Assembly: GCF_001638985.1 (NCBI RefSeq)
Contig: NW_017265135.1
Coordinates: 2,533,223-2,597,222, forward strand
DNA: 64,000 bases
DNA from: Phycomyces blakesleeanus NRRL 1555(-)
Lineage: Eukaryota > Mucoromycota > Mucoromycetes > Mucorales > Phycomycetaceae
Direction of reading: 5' to 3'
This document shows, one piece after another, positions 37,973 to 50,310 of this stretch (position 1 is its first letter; each line of letters begins with the position of its first letter). Both the position numbers and the translations under genes were made by a program. The notes below the pieces were generated by a model that was not told the origin of the DNA, searched no databases, and saw only the letters and a program-made list of their open reading frames with translations.

Positions 37973-40511
37973 TGTAGGCTATTGATCAATTTAATCGAAT
38001 GGGCATTCAACAAGGACGTTGTAAGGAGATAAGGAAGAAGAAACACGGTGGTTAAAAGAAAGGGAGAAGGTGAAGGAGAGAAAGAGAGAGAGAGAAAGGG
38101 TTTTGTTGTGATTTTTTTTTTATAGAGAGAAAATAAAAAGTAGTAAAAAGAGGAATTGAAGGTTAAATAAGAATACAAGTCCTTTTTTTTTTTGTATAGA
38201 GAAAATATGAAGAGACAAAGTTATAATGTATGTATATATGTTAGTATATAAATCTAAGCAAAAATTGTAATATATAAATATCAAGAAAAAGGGGTTTAAT
38301 TCATTGAATTACATAAGGAAATTTGTTTCTATAGTATTGTAGAGAGAGAAATGTATGTGTACCATGTCAAGAGCCACTCCGATAACAAAAAATTGTTTAA
38401 TATACATCTATATATGTATAATTTGTTTATAATATTCATACTAAATATCATGAATGGTAGGCTTTGAGTACTTTGCTGCTGTGAAATATCTGATAAGAAT
38501 TCACATGTAACATCCTCACAAAATTCAATATCTTTTATATATATAAATAAATAAAAGAAAAGAAAAATGTACAAAACGCATGTCTAGCTTCTAATTTTGG
38601 AAATATCTTAAAGTGACATTTAATCATCCAAAAAAAGCAAGAATAATGTCAATTACTGTGAGGTTAAAAAAGAATCTTGCCACAAAATTTTGATACTTTT
38701 TTTAATAATTAAATTAAATGCGCGCTGGGTAAAAGAAACCATTGGGTATTTCATAGCCAACAATGTAAACATTTAATAGATATATCTATTTATATATTGG
38801 GCAAGGAAACAAGCTATACTCGACAATATCCTATGAGGAATAGCAATCAATAATATGTATAGCAGGAAGGAAGGAAAGAAGAAAAAAGAGGTATATATAT
38901 AAGATGTTTGTCTAGTTGCAGTCGACCATAAATTTAATATATTTACTGTTTATGGTAATATGTGACAGTTTATTGCTAATCGGTTGCTGGTGTTGAGTAT
39001 TGACATGTAGAGTACTTTGAGTGAGGCAAAATAATCAACTGCAGCTCTATTACGAGGAAGGATGCTCGAGTTGTATAATGTCTAAAAACTGGTTACTGGC
39101 CACCAACGATTTTCTATCCCAAATGGAGGCACGCTAACAACAGACAAAAAAAACTACTTTCAAGAGGATGGGATCTCAAGAATAGATATCCACTCCAATA
39201 ATAAGTAGGACTATTCAAATAATAGTTCCATAACTGGGCATGTGGGGATAAGAGCCAGTTTTCAGAACGAGAAATTGTGAAAGATAGTATCTATTATGCT
39301 CTACCAAACTTTCTCTGCTAATGACTTCTATGACCTACTTTTGCTACTCATTCCTTCTCCCCACTTTATTTTAATCTCAATCCTTTCCTTCTCCGCAAGG
39401 TGGGGGTTACCAACCACCACGCCCACCACCTCAAGATAGCACGTTATCTACAGTCATTTTATGATCAAAAAATGAATGTTATCATGATTTCTAGATAACT
39501 CTAAAAAGTCAATTATGGCAAGACAGGCGTCTTTCTCACTTGAACACAAGTAACTAAGCCGCTATATTTCTTTTTCTTTTTGAATATTATGAGGATCATT
39601 ATAAATGTATCATATATATCACATTGAGTGTTTCCATGGATATATTTTAATAAAACGGTTCTTCCGCAAGCCAAAGGTTGATCTTGGGCTTCACATATTC
39701 CTCTATTTCCTTGGCGTTGAGATATAGGATACTAGATATTTTGTGTTACATATTCTCAAATCACTTCCTTTTAGGATAGGGCCTGAGATCAATCTTCAGC
39801 TAAGAAGCTCTCTATTACAGTGTTTCTACTTAAGATTGAGATACTCTGTCATAAAGTTAACTTATTTAATTAAAGAAAGGCATCCTTCTTATTATTATTC
39901 TCCTTTAATGACCTATTCACCCTCACGGTATGTCTTAAAAGATCTTAATTATAATTATTTGGAAATTAGTTAACATATATAAGATCCCAAAAAAATGTGT
40001 CTAATAGTTTATGAGAGAAGTGTTAGAGACTGCTAGATAGTCCGGTGCACTTTAACGATAATCAATCTTTTTTGACTGTTTATGGTATTTCTTGTTGGAG
40101 GTACTGTATAGATATATATATGTGTGTTTATAGACCTTCTTCATATATATGTATATATATATATATTTGTACAAAAGAAAATAGTACATCTTTGGGTTGT
40201 TCTTTTTTTTACTTTTTTTTTTAAAAAAAATATAAAGAGATATAGAGAGAGAAGAATATAACGGGGGGATATGGAATATATTCTATTGTATTCTATTGCA
40301 AAACATTTTACAGAGAAAAGGGTTTAAAATGCCTAGCCAAGAAGAAATTGAAAAAGAGGAAGAGGAAGAGGAAGAGGAAGAGGAAATGGCAGTGGAAATA
40401 AGAAATGGAAATGGAAATGGGAATAGAATTGGGAATTGGGATGTAATGTTGTGTGGTGTATTGTAGTGTAGTGTACTTTGTATTTTGTATTCTGTATTTT
40501 GGATTTTGATT
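37973..40511. other. Intergenic region between RasGAP and chitin synthase genes
   Basis: About 2.5 kb with no supported gene. A GA-rich run at 38060-38100 lies upstream of the RasGAP gene. Open frames are short and AT-rich. The part near 40090-40170 has TA/TATG repeats and the last part is the 3' region of the chitin synthase gene, including the purine repeat listed separately. Confidence 0.6.
40354..40386. repeat. (GAGGAA)n purine repeat 3' of the chitin synthase gene
   Basis: About five GAGGAA units, then imperfect GAAATGG/GGAAAT units to about 40430. It lies about 130 nt past the chitin synthase stop codon and would be a CT-rich tract in the 3' UTR of that minus-strand transcript. Confidence 0.85.
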
Positions 40512-43500
40512 TTATTCACCATATCGATGGAGAGGTGAAGAAGAGCGGAATTGGCCTGCAGGCGGGGGTGCAATGAAGGATTGGTTTGAAGGTGCAATGT
40601 AAGACTGATTGCTGGGTATGTACGAATAAGCACTTGGTGCAATATAAGACTGGTTGCTTGGCTGCTGTCCCATGTATTGCCCAGGTCCTTGCTGTCGGCT
40701 GCGATAGGTGCCTTGGCTGTAGTAACTGCCCTGGCTCTGGCCAGACCGCGCTGTTCCTTTGGATCCAAGAGACGCATTGTCATTCCAGTCTTCAGCATAT
40801 AGTCCTTGCTCATACTCTTCCCAGGTCATGGTAGGAACCACAGATGGATCGAATTTACCCTCATCTGGCATAACGACCTTCTTGCCTTTGTCTCCCAAAA
40901 CCACACGAGTATTACCCCATGAGAAATCGTCGAAATGCCAGTAGGAGTAGAGCGGGATATAAAAGGAAAAGACGGGAATCGCAAAAATGGATACAATCAT
41001 CCAAACAATATGTTCCCATTTACGATGGAGAATGAAGATAATTGCCTGTAGTACATAGACACCTGCAATAGTAATAATAGACATCACCGGAACGCCACTA
41101 GTAGAGGTCGCGAGCGAGTATATCAAATACACCAAGTAACCAATGATAGCAGGCTGTAGCAGAGTACTCAAGAGATCAAGCATGACCACAAATCGCATAG
41201 AGAAACAGCAGAAACCACACAACTGAGGCAAGAACACAAGTTCTCCGAGATTGTGAATAGTAGAGTTAATCCAGCGACGACGCTGAGATACCAGCACACT
41301 CCATTGATCAGGAGCATTGGTGGCACATCTGGCATCAGGCGTAAACTTGGTCTTATAGTTCGGGAAGTGCTTGAGAATAAGTGTGGTCAGATAACGATCT
41401 TCACCAAGGAACAGTAAATTCTTCAAGTGGAGAGTCTCGACCTTGCAGATTTCGTAATCTTCAATGACCTGGTTAGCAATCAGAAGCGGCTGATTCTTGG
41501 TGGGTGATCGGACACGGTAAATAGAGAAACATCCGGGAAGACAGGTAACAGTACCAAACAGAGATTCGAAAGCCTTGATCATGTAATGAGAAATAAAGTA
41601 CTCGTAGACCTGAATCATGGTAACCCAGGTATCCTTTTCGTTTGACAACACTGTCTCACCACAGAGACCGATGATCTTGGAGTCGTGTACAAGGCAGGAA
41701 ACCATCCGGTTCAATCCGTCGGGCATAACCTCTGTATCGGCATCCACCATGAGCACAAATTCATAGAACGAAGGGTTGACACCAATGACATTCTTAATCT
41801 GATGGTACATCTCAAGCTCCATAGGGGTCATGGCAGAGTTAAAGTGAACCTTGTTCAGGAAACGCATAACAACCAGCTGAGAGTCACGCTTTCCTCTGTT
41901 GCCAGGCTTCTGGCGCTCGGAAGGCTTTCCAACCTTGGAGACAACAATATATGGTACAACGTGGCCATGGCATTCGTACAATCCAGAGTAAATCTTGCCC
42001 ATGTTATGTTGCTTTTGTCCTTCACCGACAGAAAAGAACGACAGAGGCTCGGGATCAACATTAGGATCGACACCAAGGATGTCCAGGACAATACGGGGTG
42101 TAGGACGATCGTTGCCACCACCGACAATCATACCATCACAAATGATAAACAGCAGCTTGCGCTTGTCGTCGTATTTGAGAGCAGCAATAGAGTCAATAGT
42201 CTTTTTGAGCGAGTCCTCGTCTTCTGTGTAACAAGGCACCTGACAGATGACAAACTTGTCGTGGTTCTCAGGGTCTCGGCGCGAGCCAAACTGCAAAGCA
42301 GCCAAGAACTTGAAGACGACAACAAGACACAAAAAGACGGTGACGATGAGCAAAAAGTATTCGGAAAACAGACACTTTGGAGAGTTGCGCTGATCGACGG
42401 ACCCGACATAGAACAGATTCTGCAGACAGACTTCTTGACGTTTCTTGACTTCATCCGACAGAGGGAGTGCGTTCCAGTAGTCCGTGATATCGGTACCAGA
42501 CTTTTGGCGGAACAAGGTTAAAACCGATTCGTCCATAAAGTTAGTGTCGACCTGGGCTGGAACATCCTCGCCAACCGGAATAAGCGAACGGCGGCCGCCC
42601 ATCATGTAAAACGTGAGATCATAGATCTTCTCATTCAGGATAGCCCAGTTGCGCATGGTGTTGATACCTCCGAGATTGACAGCATTGTTGGCCTGGCTGG
42701 CAACGTCCTTGACATCAAAGCCCATGACGCCAAGTTTGTAGTTCTTGCGCAAATAGACCATCTTTTCATAGTACCAGTCGGGACGATAGTCGGGATTCTG
42801 AGCTCTAAAGTCGTGGTATTTGGCGTTATTATCGGTTAGATTGATATGAAAGTCTAGTGAGACATATTGTGAGACTTCGCCCGTAATTCCCTCGCAAAGA
42901 GCCGATACTGGGACAGGAAACAAATCCGAGGCGTCGACACCAGCATAGGACAACACACTTGAGGCCGGGATTACTTCGCTAGCCCAGTGGCGTGGCGCAA
43001 ACTTTGAGAGGTCGAATACTTCACCACGAATAGATACGTAAGCATTGTCGCTTGTGCCGTGGGCTTGTAACTCAGACAAGGAGTAAACGTCTTGGTGAGG
43101 GCAGATAGTCTTTCCAAAGAAAACAAGGAACCACAAGGCAAACAGGGACATAAAGAGGATGATTTCACACAAGGTGACCTTTTCACGCCAGGCTATCCGG
43201 ACATCGTCTCGCTTCATACGGCCACACCACTCAATAAACTTGGTTGGGATCCACCAGGTCATAAACCAGACAAATCTAAGCCAGTGTTTTCGGACCGCTG
43301 ATACCTCTTCCTTTTCGGCTGGCTCAGCAGCTTCAGTGGTTACCGGAAGCATCTTCTTGAGCTCCATATTACCCGATTGACTTGATGTAAACCCTTCAGA
43401 CCCAAACTGGGAGTCATCGTAGTTGCTATGGTAAGGCTGGTCCTTGTAATATTCGTCGTCTGATACAAACGAACGGTTGTCGTCCGAGTATACTGACCCA

Positions 43501-46500
43501 CCTTCACCAAATCCTCGCGGTACCGGTAATCCGGCAGCGGCTGCACTAGATGCCGCTAACAGACGTCTGTTATCTTGGCCCAAATCTGACGTGCTGTTGG
43601 TGGGCAGTAAGTCGACACCCGATCCAAAGGATACGTTGGACAATGCACCTGTACTGTGTTCACGGGCCATACCCACAGGTAGTAATGCACCACCTCCAGA
43701 CAGATTTTCGGTAATTCGCTTTTCTTCCTTTTGACGTCTCTGGTCGTCCTTTTCTACAGATCTAAGTCCATCCTCAAGATGTCTCCATGCACTCTCCCCC
43801 AAGAATATCTATAATACAAACACACACACACACACATATATATATAAATATAAATATAAATATTGGGGGTTGGGGGTTTTGTATAGTTTATAAAAAAAAC
43901 CGATATAATTTTTTTTACCTTGCTGTTTCCAATAGCAGCTTGTGTTCCCAGCCAGCCAAAAATTGCAGCAGCAGCCTCACATTGGGCTCGTGGGAGGCGG
44001 TCTTGTTCTACACCAACTGCCAAAAGAGTCTGGGCATATCTTTGACAAAACTCCTCGTGATAGAATGAGATTGTATAACTAGTCTGGAGTCTCTGAGCCA
44101 GCTGTGGTACACCCATTGCCCGCACCTGAGACTTTACACGCTGTTGATCAAACGCATTTGGCGCCGAGGTGTCATTAGGGCGCATGCAGAGCACAAACCA
44201 AGGCATGGTTTCATCTAGTGTGGCTACCAAATCATCCAGAGATGACTGGAGCTGTGACAGAACAAATGAAACCTTACGATCGCCATCTTTCTGAGCCCCT
44301 CCACCTGCTGTTGTTGTGGTTGCGGTTGTGTCTTTAGGCTCATCGTCTTCGCCATTTGTAGTATTGTTAGCGTTGCGTCGCTTTGACTTTGAGCGGCGCA
44401 TGGAAGGTAATCGCATGGGCTTATTGACCTGCTGTGCGTTGAGGATTGCCTCGGCGTGCTTGGGATGTGTTTCGGTGTTGATACTCTTGTCCGCAAAGAG
44501 TTCGATGACAAATGAGTTGTATGAAGGTGGTACATCGGTGCCGTTTCCGCGCAACAGGGATACAAAATCAGCGCTCAAGACGTCCTTGTTACTCTCCGAA
44601 AAGCCTTCGGTTGTGTAGGTGACCTGGCCAGCAAAGTGCTGGATAGAAAACTGGCGTGCGCCGGTTGTTGCGGTTTTTAGGGAGAAAGAGTCGTGGGTAT
44701 TGTTGTACTTGGCAAATGAATCGAGCATGTTTGCGTCTGTTTTGGTCGATGATTTACTGTGGCTGTTTGCAATATCGATCAGGCCCTGTTTGGGGCGGGC
44801 CAACAACTCGATGCAGGCCGCATTGTTGAAATAAGGCACGTCTGGAACATCGAGTCCTTCAAAGCGGTACTCGGCAGTGTCGGTCTCGAATATCTGACGC
44901 AGCATATAGTTGTGGACACGCTCGTTGGCCAGATTGACGCAAAACTGGTCAAACGAGGCTTCTGAGTAGTATGTGTGGGGGCCGGGCATGTCCAGGATTC
45001 CGATGAAGTTGTGAATTGTGTCGCTGCAGAGTTTTGTGTTGATATGTTCGACAATCCAGCTAAAAAGAAGTGAGTAGAGAGCAACGACTAGTTCATTGCG
45101 CTGTTCGGCAGCCTGCTGTGCGTTGAGAATCAGGGTTGTGATGTCTTTCTTGATCATCTGGGTGCGGTATGTCATGACGCTCTCGAGGCCTGTGGGATCG
45201 ACACCTAGAAAATCGGCACAGAGTTCGAGGATTTCGCTGTTGCGGACATAGGCAGCTTCTTGCATGGTGGTGTCATCGACGAACTGGAGATTTCCGAGAT
45301 GTAAGAGACAAGCAAGTAACTGCATGATGCGTGCCTGGTGGCGTTTGCCAAAACCTAATGATCTAAGAGCAGTTTTGAGAGATTCATGTTTTTCTGCTTC
45401 ACCGAGGTCCTGCAACATTGGGCGTCTAAGGTAAGTATATTGGGTGACATCTTCGAGTCTGAGGATCTGTTTGTCTTCTTCTGAAGCTCCTGCCAAAAGA
45501 TAGTAAAAGACGTGAAAATTCTGTTCGCCGTTGGGACAGTGGGTGACTCGTCGTTTCTCGAGAAGATAATTAAGAGTCTTTGCACCGATCATGCGTCCAC
45601 GTTCATTGAATTGGATTTCCATATATTTGCCAAATCTTGATGCGTTGGCGTTCATCATTGTCCTGGCATTGCCAAAGGCTTCGAGGATAATCTGTGCATT
45701 AACGATCTGGTTCTGTAATTTGGACTCCTTTTTTTGGCTGCTGAGACACACGAGGTGCTGAAGAATCAATCGATGGGCTTCAGTCTTGCCACTGCCTGTC
45801 TCTCCACTATATATTTTATATTTTTGTATTTTATTTTTGGAGTACAAAGAATTGATTTATTTTGAATGTCAGTGAATGTCAAAAAAAAATGAAATAGATA
45901 CACACATTATACACAGCCCCTACCCACATCCTCAACCCTTTTTTCTTAGTTTTCGCCCCCCTCCCCTCCCCTCCCCTTCCTTCCCTACCCTCCTTGTGCT
46001 ATTGGACAGTGGCCCCTTTCTCTTTCACACACATACGCGCACGCACCCACGCAACCACGCACCCACGCACATACACGCACACACTCTATGTATGTATGTA
46101 TATATATATATATATATACATAAACTGACTCATTCTCATCTCTATTGATTTATTTCCATATATACATATATACATATATGTATACAGCTCCCTGGTGATA
46201 ATGATCGAATACTATACCTGATAATAACTGATTGATCTATACCTGTGCGTCTCATGTGGAGATAGGCTTGGTTTGTTAGCTGGAATACATGTGGTGGGAG
46301 TGGTTCGAGGTGTTCAGAGGTCGTGTCCTTATACTCGGCCACGTATTGAAGCGAGTCTTGGGATAGTTGAAGGTCCTTGTATGGATTCAGGGCAATAAGG
46401 ACAGAGTCGTTGATGCGCGTGTAGACCATATCACCTCTGAACCTTAGTTTAAGGGTTCCGGTGATTGACTCCTCTGATGGAGGATCTAGTTGGGCTAGAT

Positions 46501-46537
46501 CAGCCAGGTTATGGGGCTTATTCTTTTGTTTGCCCAT
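40512..46537 (-). CDS. Chitin synthase with N-terminal myosin motor domain (class V/VI type)
   Basis: Plasma-membrane enzyme that polymerises N-acetylglucosamine from UDP-GlcNAc into chitin; the fused motor helps deliver it to the hyphal tip. Three exons in coding order: 46537-46218, 45806-43919 and 43808-40512, about 1,834 residues, all phases closed. The motor covers residues 1 to about 740: P-loop SGETGSGKTE (about 107-116, split by intron 1), switch I NANASRFGK, and switch II ILDMPGPHTY. Next come a disordered linker, membrane helices and a cytochrome b5-like segment near residue 980. The glycosyltransferase core has VDADTEVMPDG (about 1422), GEDRYLT (about 1538) and QRRRW (about 1577). 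Membrane helices follow. The C-terminus ends in repeats of PSNQSYIAP and SSSPLHRYGE; the DEK_C domain usual at the end of class V enzymes is not seen. Intron 1 is long (411 nt). Confidence 0.96.
46027..46084. repeat. ACGCACCC/ACAC-type repeat in intron 1 of the chitin synthase gene
   Basis: An imperfect run of ACGCACCC, ACGCA and CACACA units lies in the 411-nt first intron, next to C-rich (CCCCTCCC) and (TA)n tracts. It is much more GC-rich than the surrounding introns. It looks like simple-sequence expansion and has no coding or known regulatory signature. Confidence 0.7.
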
Positions 46538-47527
46538 GATGACAGGATGGGAATAGAAAGAGAGATGAACAGAAAGAAGTACAAAAACAAATATATATAT
46601 GTATAGATATATATAGGATGGGGTTTTATATATATATATTTAAAATACAGAAATATTGAGAGGTAGAAAAAAGAAAAAGAGGGGGAAGACAGAAGCTCTT
46701 TTTTTTTGGTGTTTTGTAGGTTCCTTCTTTTTTTGTATTGATCTTTAGCTAGAGAATTCAATCAATATAAAGAAGAATAGGAAGGTAAATTAAGAGAAAG
46801 GTAAAGAGGAGAGAAGGAAGAGAAAGAGAAAGAGAGAGAGAGGAGTGGGGGAGATTAATGTGGTTTGGTAGGAGGAAGTGTAAGGTGAAGAGAAAGAGGG
46901 AGGGGGGGGGGGTTGGTTTGTGATTGAAGGGAGGGAGGGAGGGAGGAAACAAAAAAAAAAAGGTGGCGGGCGGAGAGAGTGTTTGATAGGATTTTTTGCT
47001 ACTCAACTAAGGTGAGTATTAGACTGATTGAGCGGGTAGTCAAAACACGATGGGAGGACGAGCGGAGAAGACTAAGTTAAATAAAGTTAAATAAGAAAAA
47101 AACCCAAAAAGAACAAGCCATCTGGATCACCTTCTTTTACATACAAGAAAGGGCTTTGATTTTATTTTGTAATATAAAAATAGCTAAATACCTAATTAAA
47201 AGTCTCGGTGATTTCTAATCAAAATAAAGCAAAACGTACTTCTTCTTGCTATCATTTTGATAGTAGTTTTAACGGTCTGAAAGACTCAATTTCTTTATTG
47301 ACTTTCATTCTTGTTATGTATATGTATTATAATCATTTATTTCTATTATATGATCATTTAAGGGGGGGAAAGGACAGATATTCTTTCAACTGTAAAATAA
47401 AATAAAAAATATTATATATAAAAATAAATTTTATTATCAAATTAATAGTAAATGATATTAATAAAGAAAGCTGAAAAAAGAACAAGAACAAGAGGGTTTG
47501 ATGCACACATTTTATGTAAAAATAGGT
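46538..47527. other. Upstream region of the chitin synthase gene / 3' of BUD23
   Basis: About 1 kb without a gene. Next to the chitin synthase start it holds a long purine-rich stretch (about 46780-46980) with (GGGA)n and a G9-10 run near 46903-46912, read as a pyrimidine tract on the minus-strand promoter. The remainder is AT-rich and includes the BUD23 3' end. Confidence 0.6.
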
Positions 47528-48748
47528 TTAGAAGCGGACTTTTCGCTTACGAGCCGTGTATTTGGAGTCATTGGCAACAACCTTGTCGCCCCGATCACGA
47601 GCAACCTCTTTTTTGTGCTGAACCCACTTCTTGTCCTTGACCGAAGTGCGGTTTGTCTTTCGCTTACGGGTTACCAGTCTTCGGTTCTCGTTCGAGATAG
47701 ACTTGACCTCATCCGGGTGCATTTCTCCGTCTTCTCCAAGAGCCTTTGGAAGTTCATTACGGCGGCCTGTTTGAGTACCAGCAAACAGACAGAGATAATA
47801 TTTCTTGGCTTTCTTGGAGTTGGGATAATCAACCAAAAGACCACCCTCAAAACCACATCTTGTTGCCACGTCAATAATCAACTTGATCTGATCATCGTTT
47901 TCCGGGTAAAACTGGAACACAGCTCTGGCGCTCTTCTTCAACGAAGCATATAAAGTAGAAAAAAATCTCTGCAGACGTGCCTTGGGTCGATTGATAGTCT
48001 TGTCTGCATTACACAGCCACTGCAATACTGAAACACTAAATCACCATCAATTCAATTCAATTCAATTCAGTTAGAATCATATAATAATTATGCACACACA
48101 CACACACACATATATATATCTATTATTCTTTAAAGACAAAAGAAAAACTTACCTAATGCAACCATCAAATGTTCCAGGACGGAAACCGACACCCTGTCCA
48201 GCATCCTGAACAAACAAGTCACCTTCTACTTCTCTTTCTCTAGCTACATCAATCATGTGTGGTGAAATATCCATTCCAACCCACACATGGCCCTCTTCTT
48301 CAAGAATCTCTCCACTAAGTCCAGATCCACATCCAATATCCAACAGGAACTTGGGTCCCTCTGACAAGTTCAGCAACTCCAGAGCACGGTATGCCATCTC
48401 TGCTTGAATGGAAGCAATACGAGAACTATTTTATGCACAAAAAATATGAATAATACATAGTCAGTAAGCCAAAATATAAAACAAAAATAAAACAGTAATT
48501 GATTCAAATAAAAAAGAAGCACATATATGTATATAAATGTACATATACATACAATAGATATGTAGATAGATAAATTTAATCATTAACTATACACACAAAA
48601 CTCGGCTTACTTGTCAGTATACTTTCTGGCCTCTACTTCGCCATAAAACTACACACAAATTGAGTCTCCAGGTCTTTCTGTTCATTCGTAGTCTTCAATG
48701 CGTGTTACATACGATCTCAGGAGGTGCAATGTGTTCGGGACGGGACAT
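47528..48748 (-). CDS. BUD23: 18S rRNA (guanine-N7)-methyltransferase Bud23
   Basis: SAM-dependent enzyme that methylates a guanine at N7 in 18S rRNA during 40S ribosomal subunit maturation, in the nucleus with Trm112 as partner. Exons in coding order: 48748-48713, 48648-48611, 48425-48153 and 48035-47528; about 284 residues, close to the yeast protein (275). It begins [20 protein letters not shown], typical of the family. The SAM-binding motif is [14 protein letters not shown]; the acidic [12 protein letters not shown] and [15 protein letters not shown] follow. [11 protein letters not shown] and [11 protein letters not shown] are family blocks. The basic C-terminal tail (residues about 230-284) is Lys/Arg-rich with RKRK motifs, as expected for nucleolar location. 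Divergently placed next to the uS13m gene. Confidence 0.96.
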
Positions 48749-49028
48749 GACGTTTTGGTAAAGAAAATTGAAATGAAATGAAACGAATTTTAAAAAAAAA
48801 GAATAAAATAAAAATTTATATATAAATAATTTATTTTTTCTTCTTCTTCAAAAATAAAACTTAAAGTCTGATAGTCTTTTTTTTTTAGTTAACATTCCAG
48901 TTGTGTGTGACTTTTATCCTGCGCTTTAGAAAATTCAGGTGGCTGGTTCAGATAAATAACAGGCATGAAAACTCCGCCCCAGGGCCTTCCACACTACACA
49001 ACACCTTGAGTTTTATAGAAACAAGAAG
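48749..49028. promoter_or_regulatory. Shared divergent promoter region of BUD23 and uS13m
   Basis: Only 280 bp separate the two start codons, so both promoters must overlap or lie very close. The stretch has an A/T-rich centre (48790-48900) and a GC-richer patch, CTCCGCCCCAGGGCC, at about 48971-48985. Both genes serve ribosomes, one cytosolic and one mitochondrial. Co-regulation is inferred from the layout only. Confidence 0.5.
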
Positions 49029-49744
49029 ATGTTGCATTTGCTCGGTGTCAATCTGCCAGACCGCAAGTTGGTGAGGTACGATGTTCCACTGATTAGCTTG
49101 GCACACACGCACAAAAAAAAGCAAAACAAAAAAAAACAAAGCGTATTAAATATATGTATATATATATATACATACACACACACACATATATATAGCACGG
49201 CATTACAATATTTCTATGGCATTGGTGAACCAACTGCTATCAAGCTGTGCGACAAAATGGCAATTCCCAAGGCCACAAAGGTCGCTGAGCTGAGCGAAGT
49301 TCAGGTCAACGAGCTCACAAACACCCTTGCGGCCATGACAATCGAAAGTGACCTCAAGCGACAGGTCCGTGACCAAGTTATGCACCATCGTAACATCAAC
49401 AACTACGTTGGAAAACGTCACGCAATGAGTTTACCTGTTCGCGGTCAGCGTACTCGTAACAATGCCAAGAATGCCAAGAAGATGAACGGCAGATGGGTTC
49501 AGCGTAGAGGTTTTGCTATGTAAGAACAATCGAGTTGGAAGGCGAGAGAGAAAGAGAGTTTCTGATGGGGGGATTTTTTTTAGTTTATTTTTTATTTCAA
49601 ATATATATATATATAGACAAAAGAGATATAGATAAAACCGTGTTTGTTGCTAACATACTATTGTTTTGTTCCTGTGTGTAATTAATTAGGTGGACTCAGG
49701 CACAGCAGAGTCCTCTGGAACGATTCTTTGACAAGTTTATGTAA
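49029..49744 (+). CDS. Mitochondrial small ribosomal subunit protein uS13m
   Basis: Protein of the mitochondrial ribosome small subunit head (bacterial S13 family, yeast Sws2). Exons are 49029-49075, 49196-49519 and 49690-49744, about 141 residues. It starts MLHLLGVNLPDRKLV, like bacterial S13; TALQYFYGIGEPTAIKLCDK carries the conserved YGIG and the helix-hairpin-helix. The basic C-terminal part has HHRNINNYVGKRHAMSLPVRG (split here: positions 49384-49446) and RTRNNAKNAKK. Donor choice for exon 1 is fixed by frame (GTGAG then GTACGA). At the end of exon 2 the sequence GCTATGTAAGAA is both an in-frame stop (ATG TAA) and a good donor (AT then GTAAGA). Splicing adds 18 residues ending LERFFDKFM; not splicing gives a 124-residue protein. 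I favour the spliced form. Confidence 0.9.
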
Positions 49745-50010
49745 CGGATTCTTCTTCTTTCCTTATAAACGATAAAACCAAACCAAACCAAAAAATGACA
49801 GCCAACAAGACCTCAGACCATCCAACCGAAATATATATATATATATATATACATATTGTGAGCTGGTTGTAATGGAAGTTACTCTGTGAAGAATAATTGT
49901 ATATGAATAGATTCGAAATTGTAAAGTATTTCTCATTATTAATTTTTTTTAAAAGAAAAAAAAAACTACTGATATTTTGAAAGACTCATATTAATAAGAG
50001 TCAGTATTTG

Positions 50011-50041
<31 letters not shown>

Positions 50042-50179
50042 CTGGACATAATTAGATAATAGACAAATATGTGCATCTTTTTCCCTATCTTCTTTTCCTT
50101 AGTACTTGCTACCATTCGATATGTGACTGGGGGATTTTTGGCTTATAGAGTATTGTCGGCTTTTTTTTTTAATTTTGGA
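49745..50179. other. Convergent 3' region of uS13m and casein kinase genes
   Basis: About 435 nt of AT-rich DNA with two (TA)n tracts (about 49832-49850 and 50014-50041) and a T/A hairpin-like run at 49945-49967. No gene seen. Confidence 0.6.
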
Positions 50180-50238
50180 TCAATTCATCAATAACAGCGG
50201 TTTTCGTACCGGTTTACGCTCCAAGGTCTGGTGGTTGA

Positions 50239-50310
<72 letters not shown>

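Noticed and set aside
41685..42521. 278-codon + strand frame inside the chitin synthase gene
   Set aside because: Antisense shadow of a conserved catalytic exon; no independent support.
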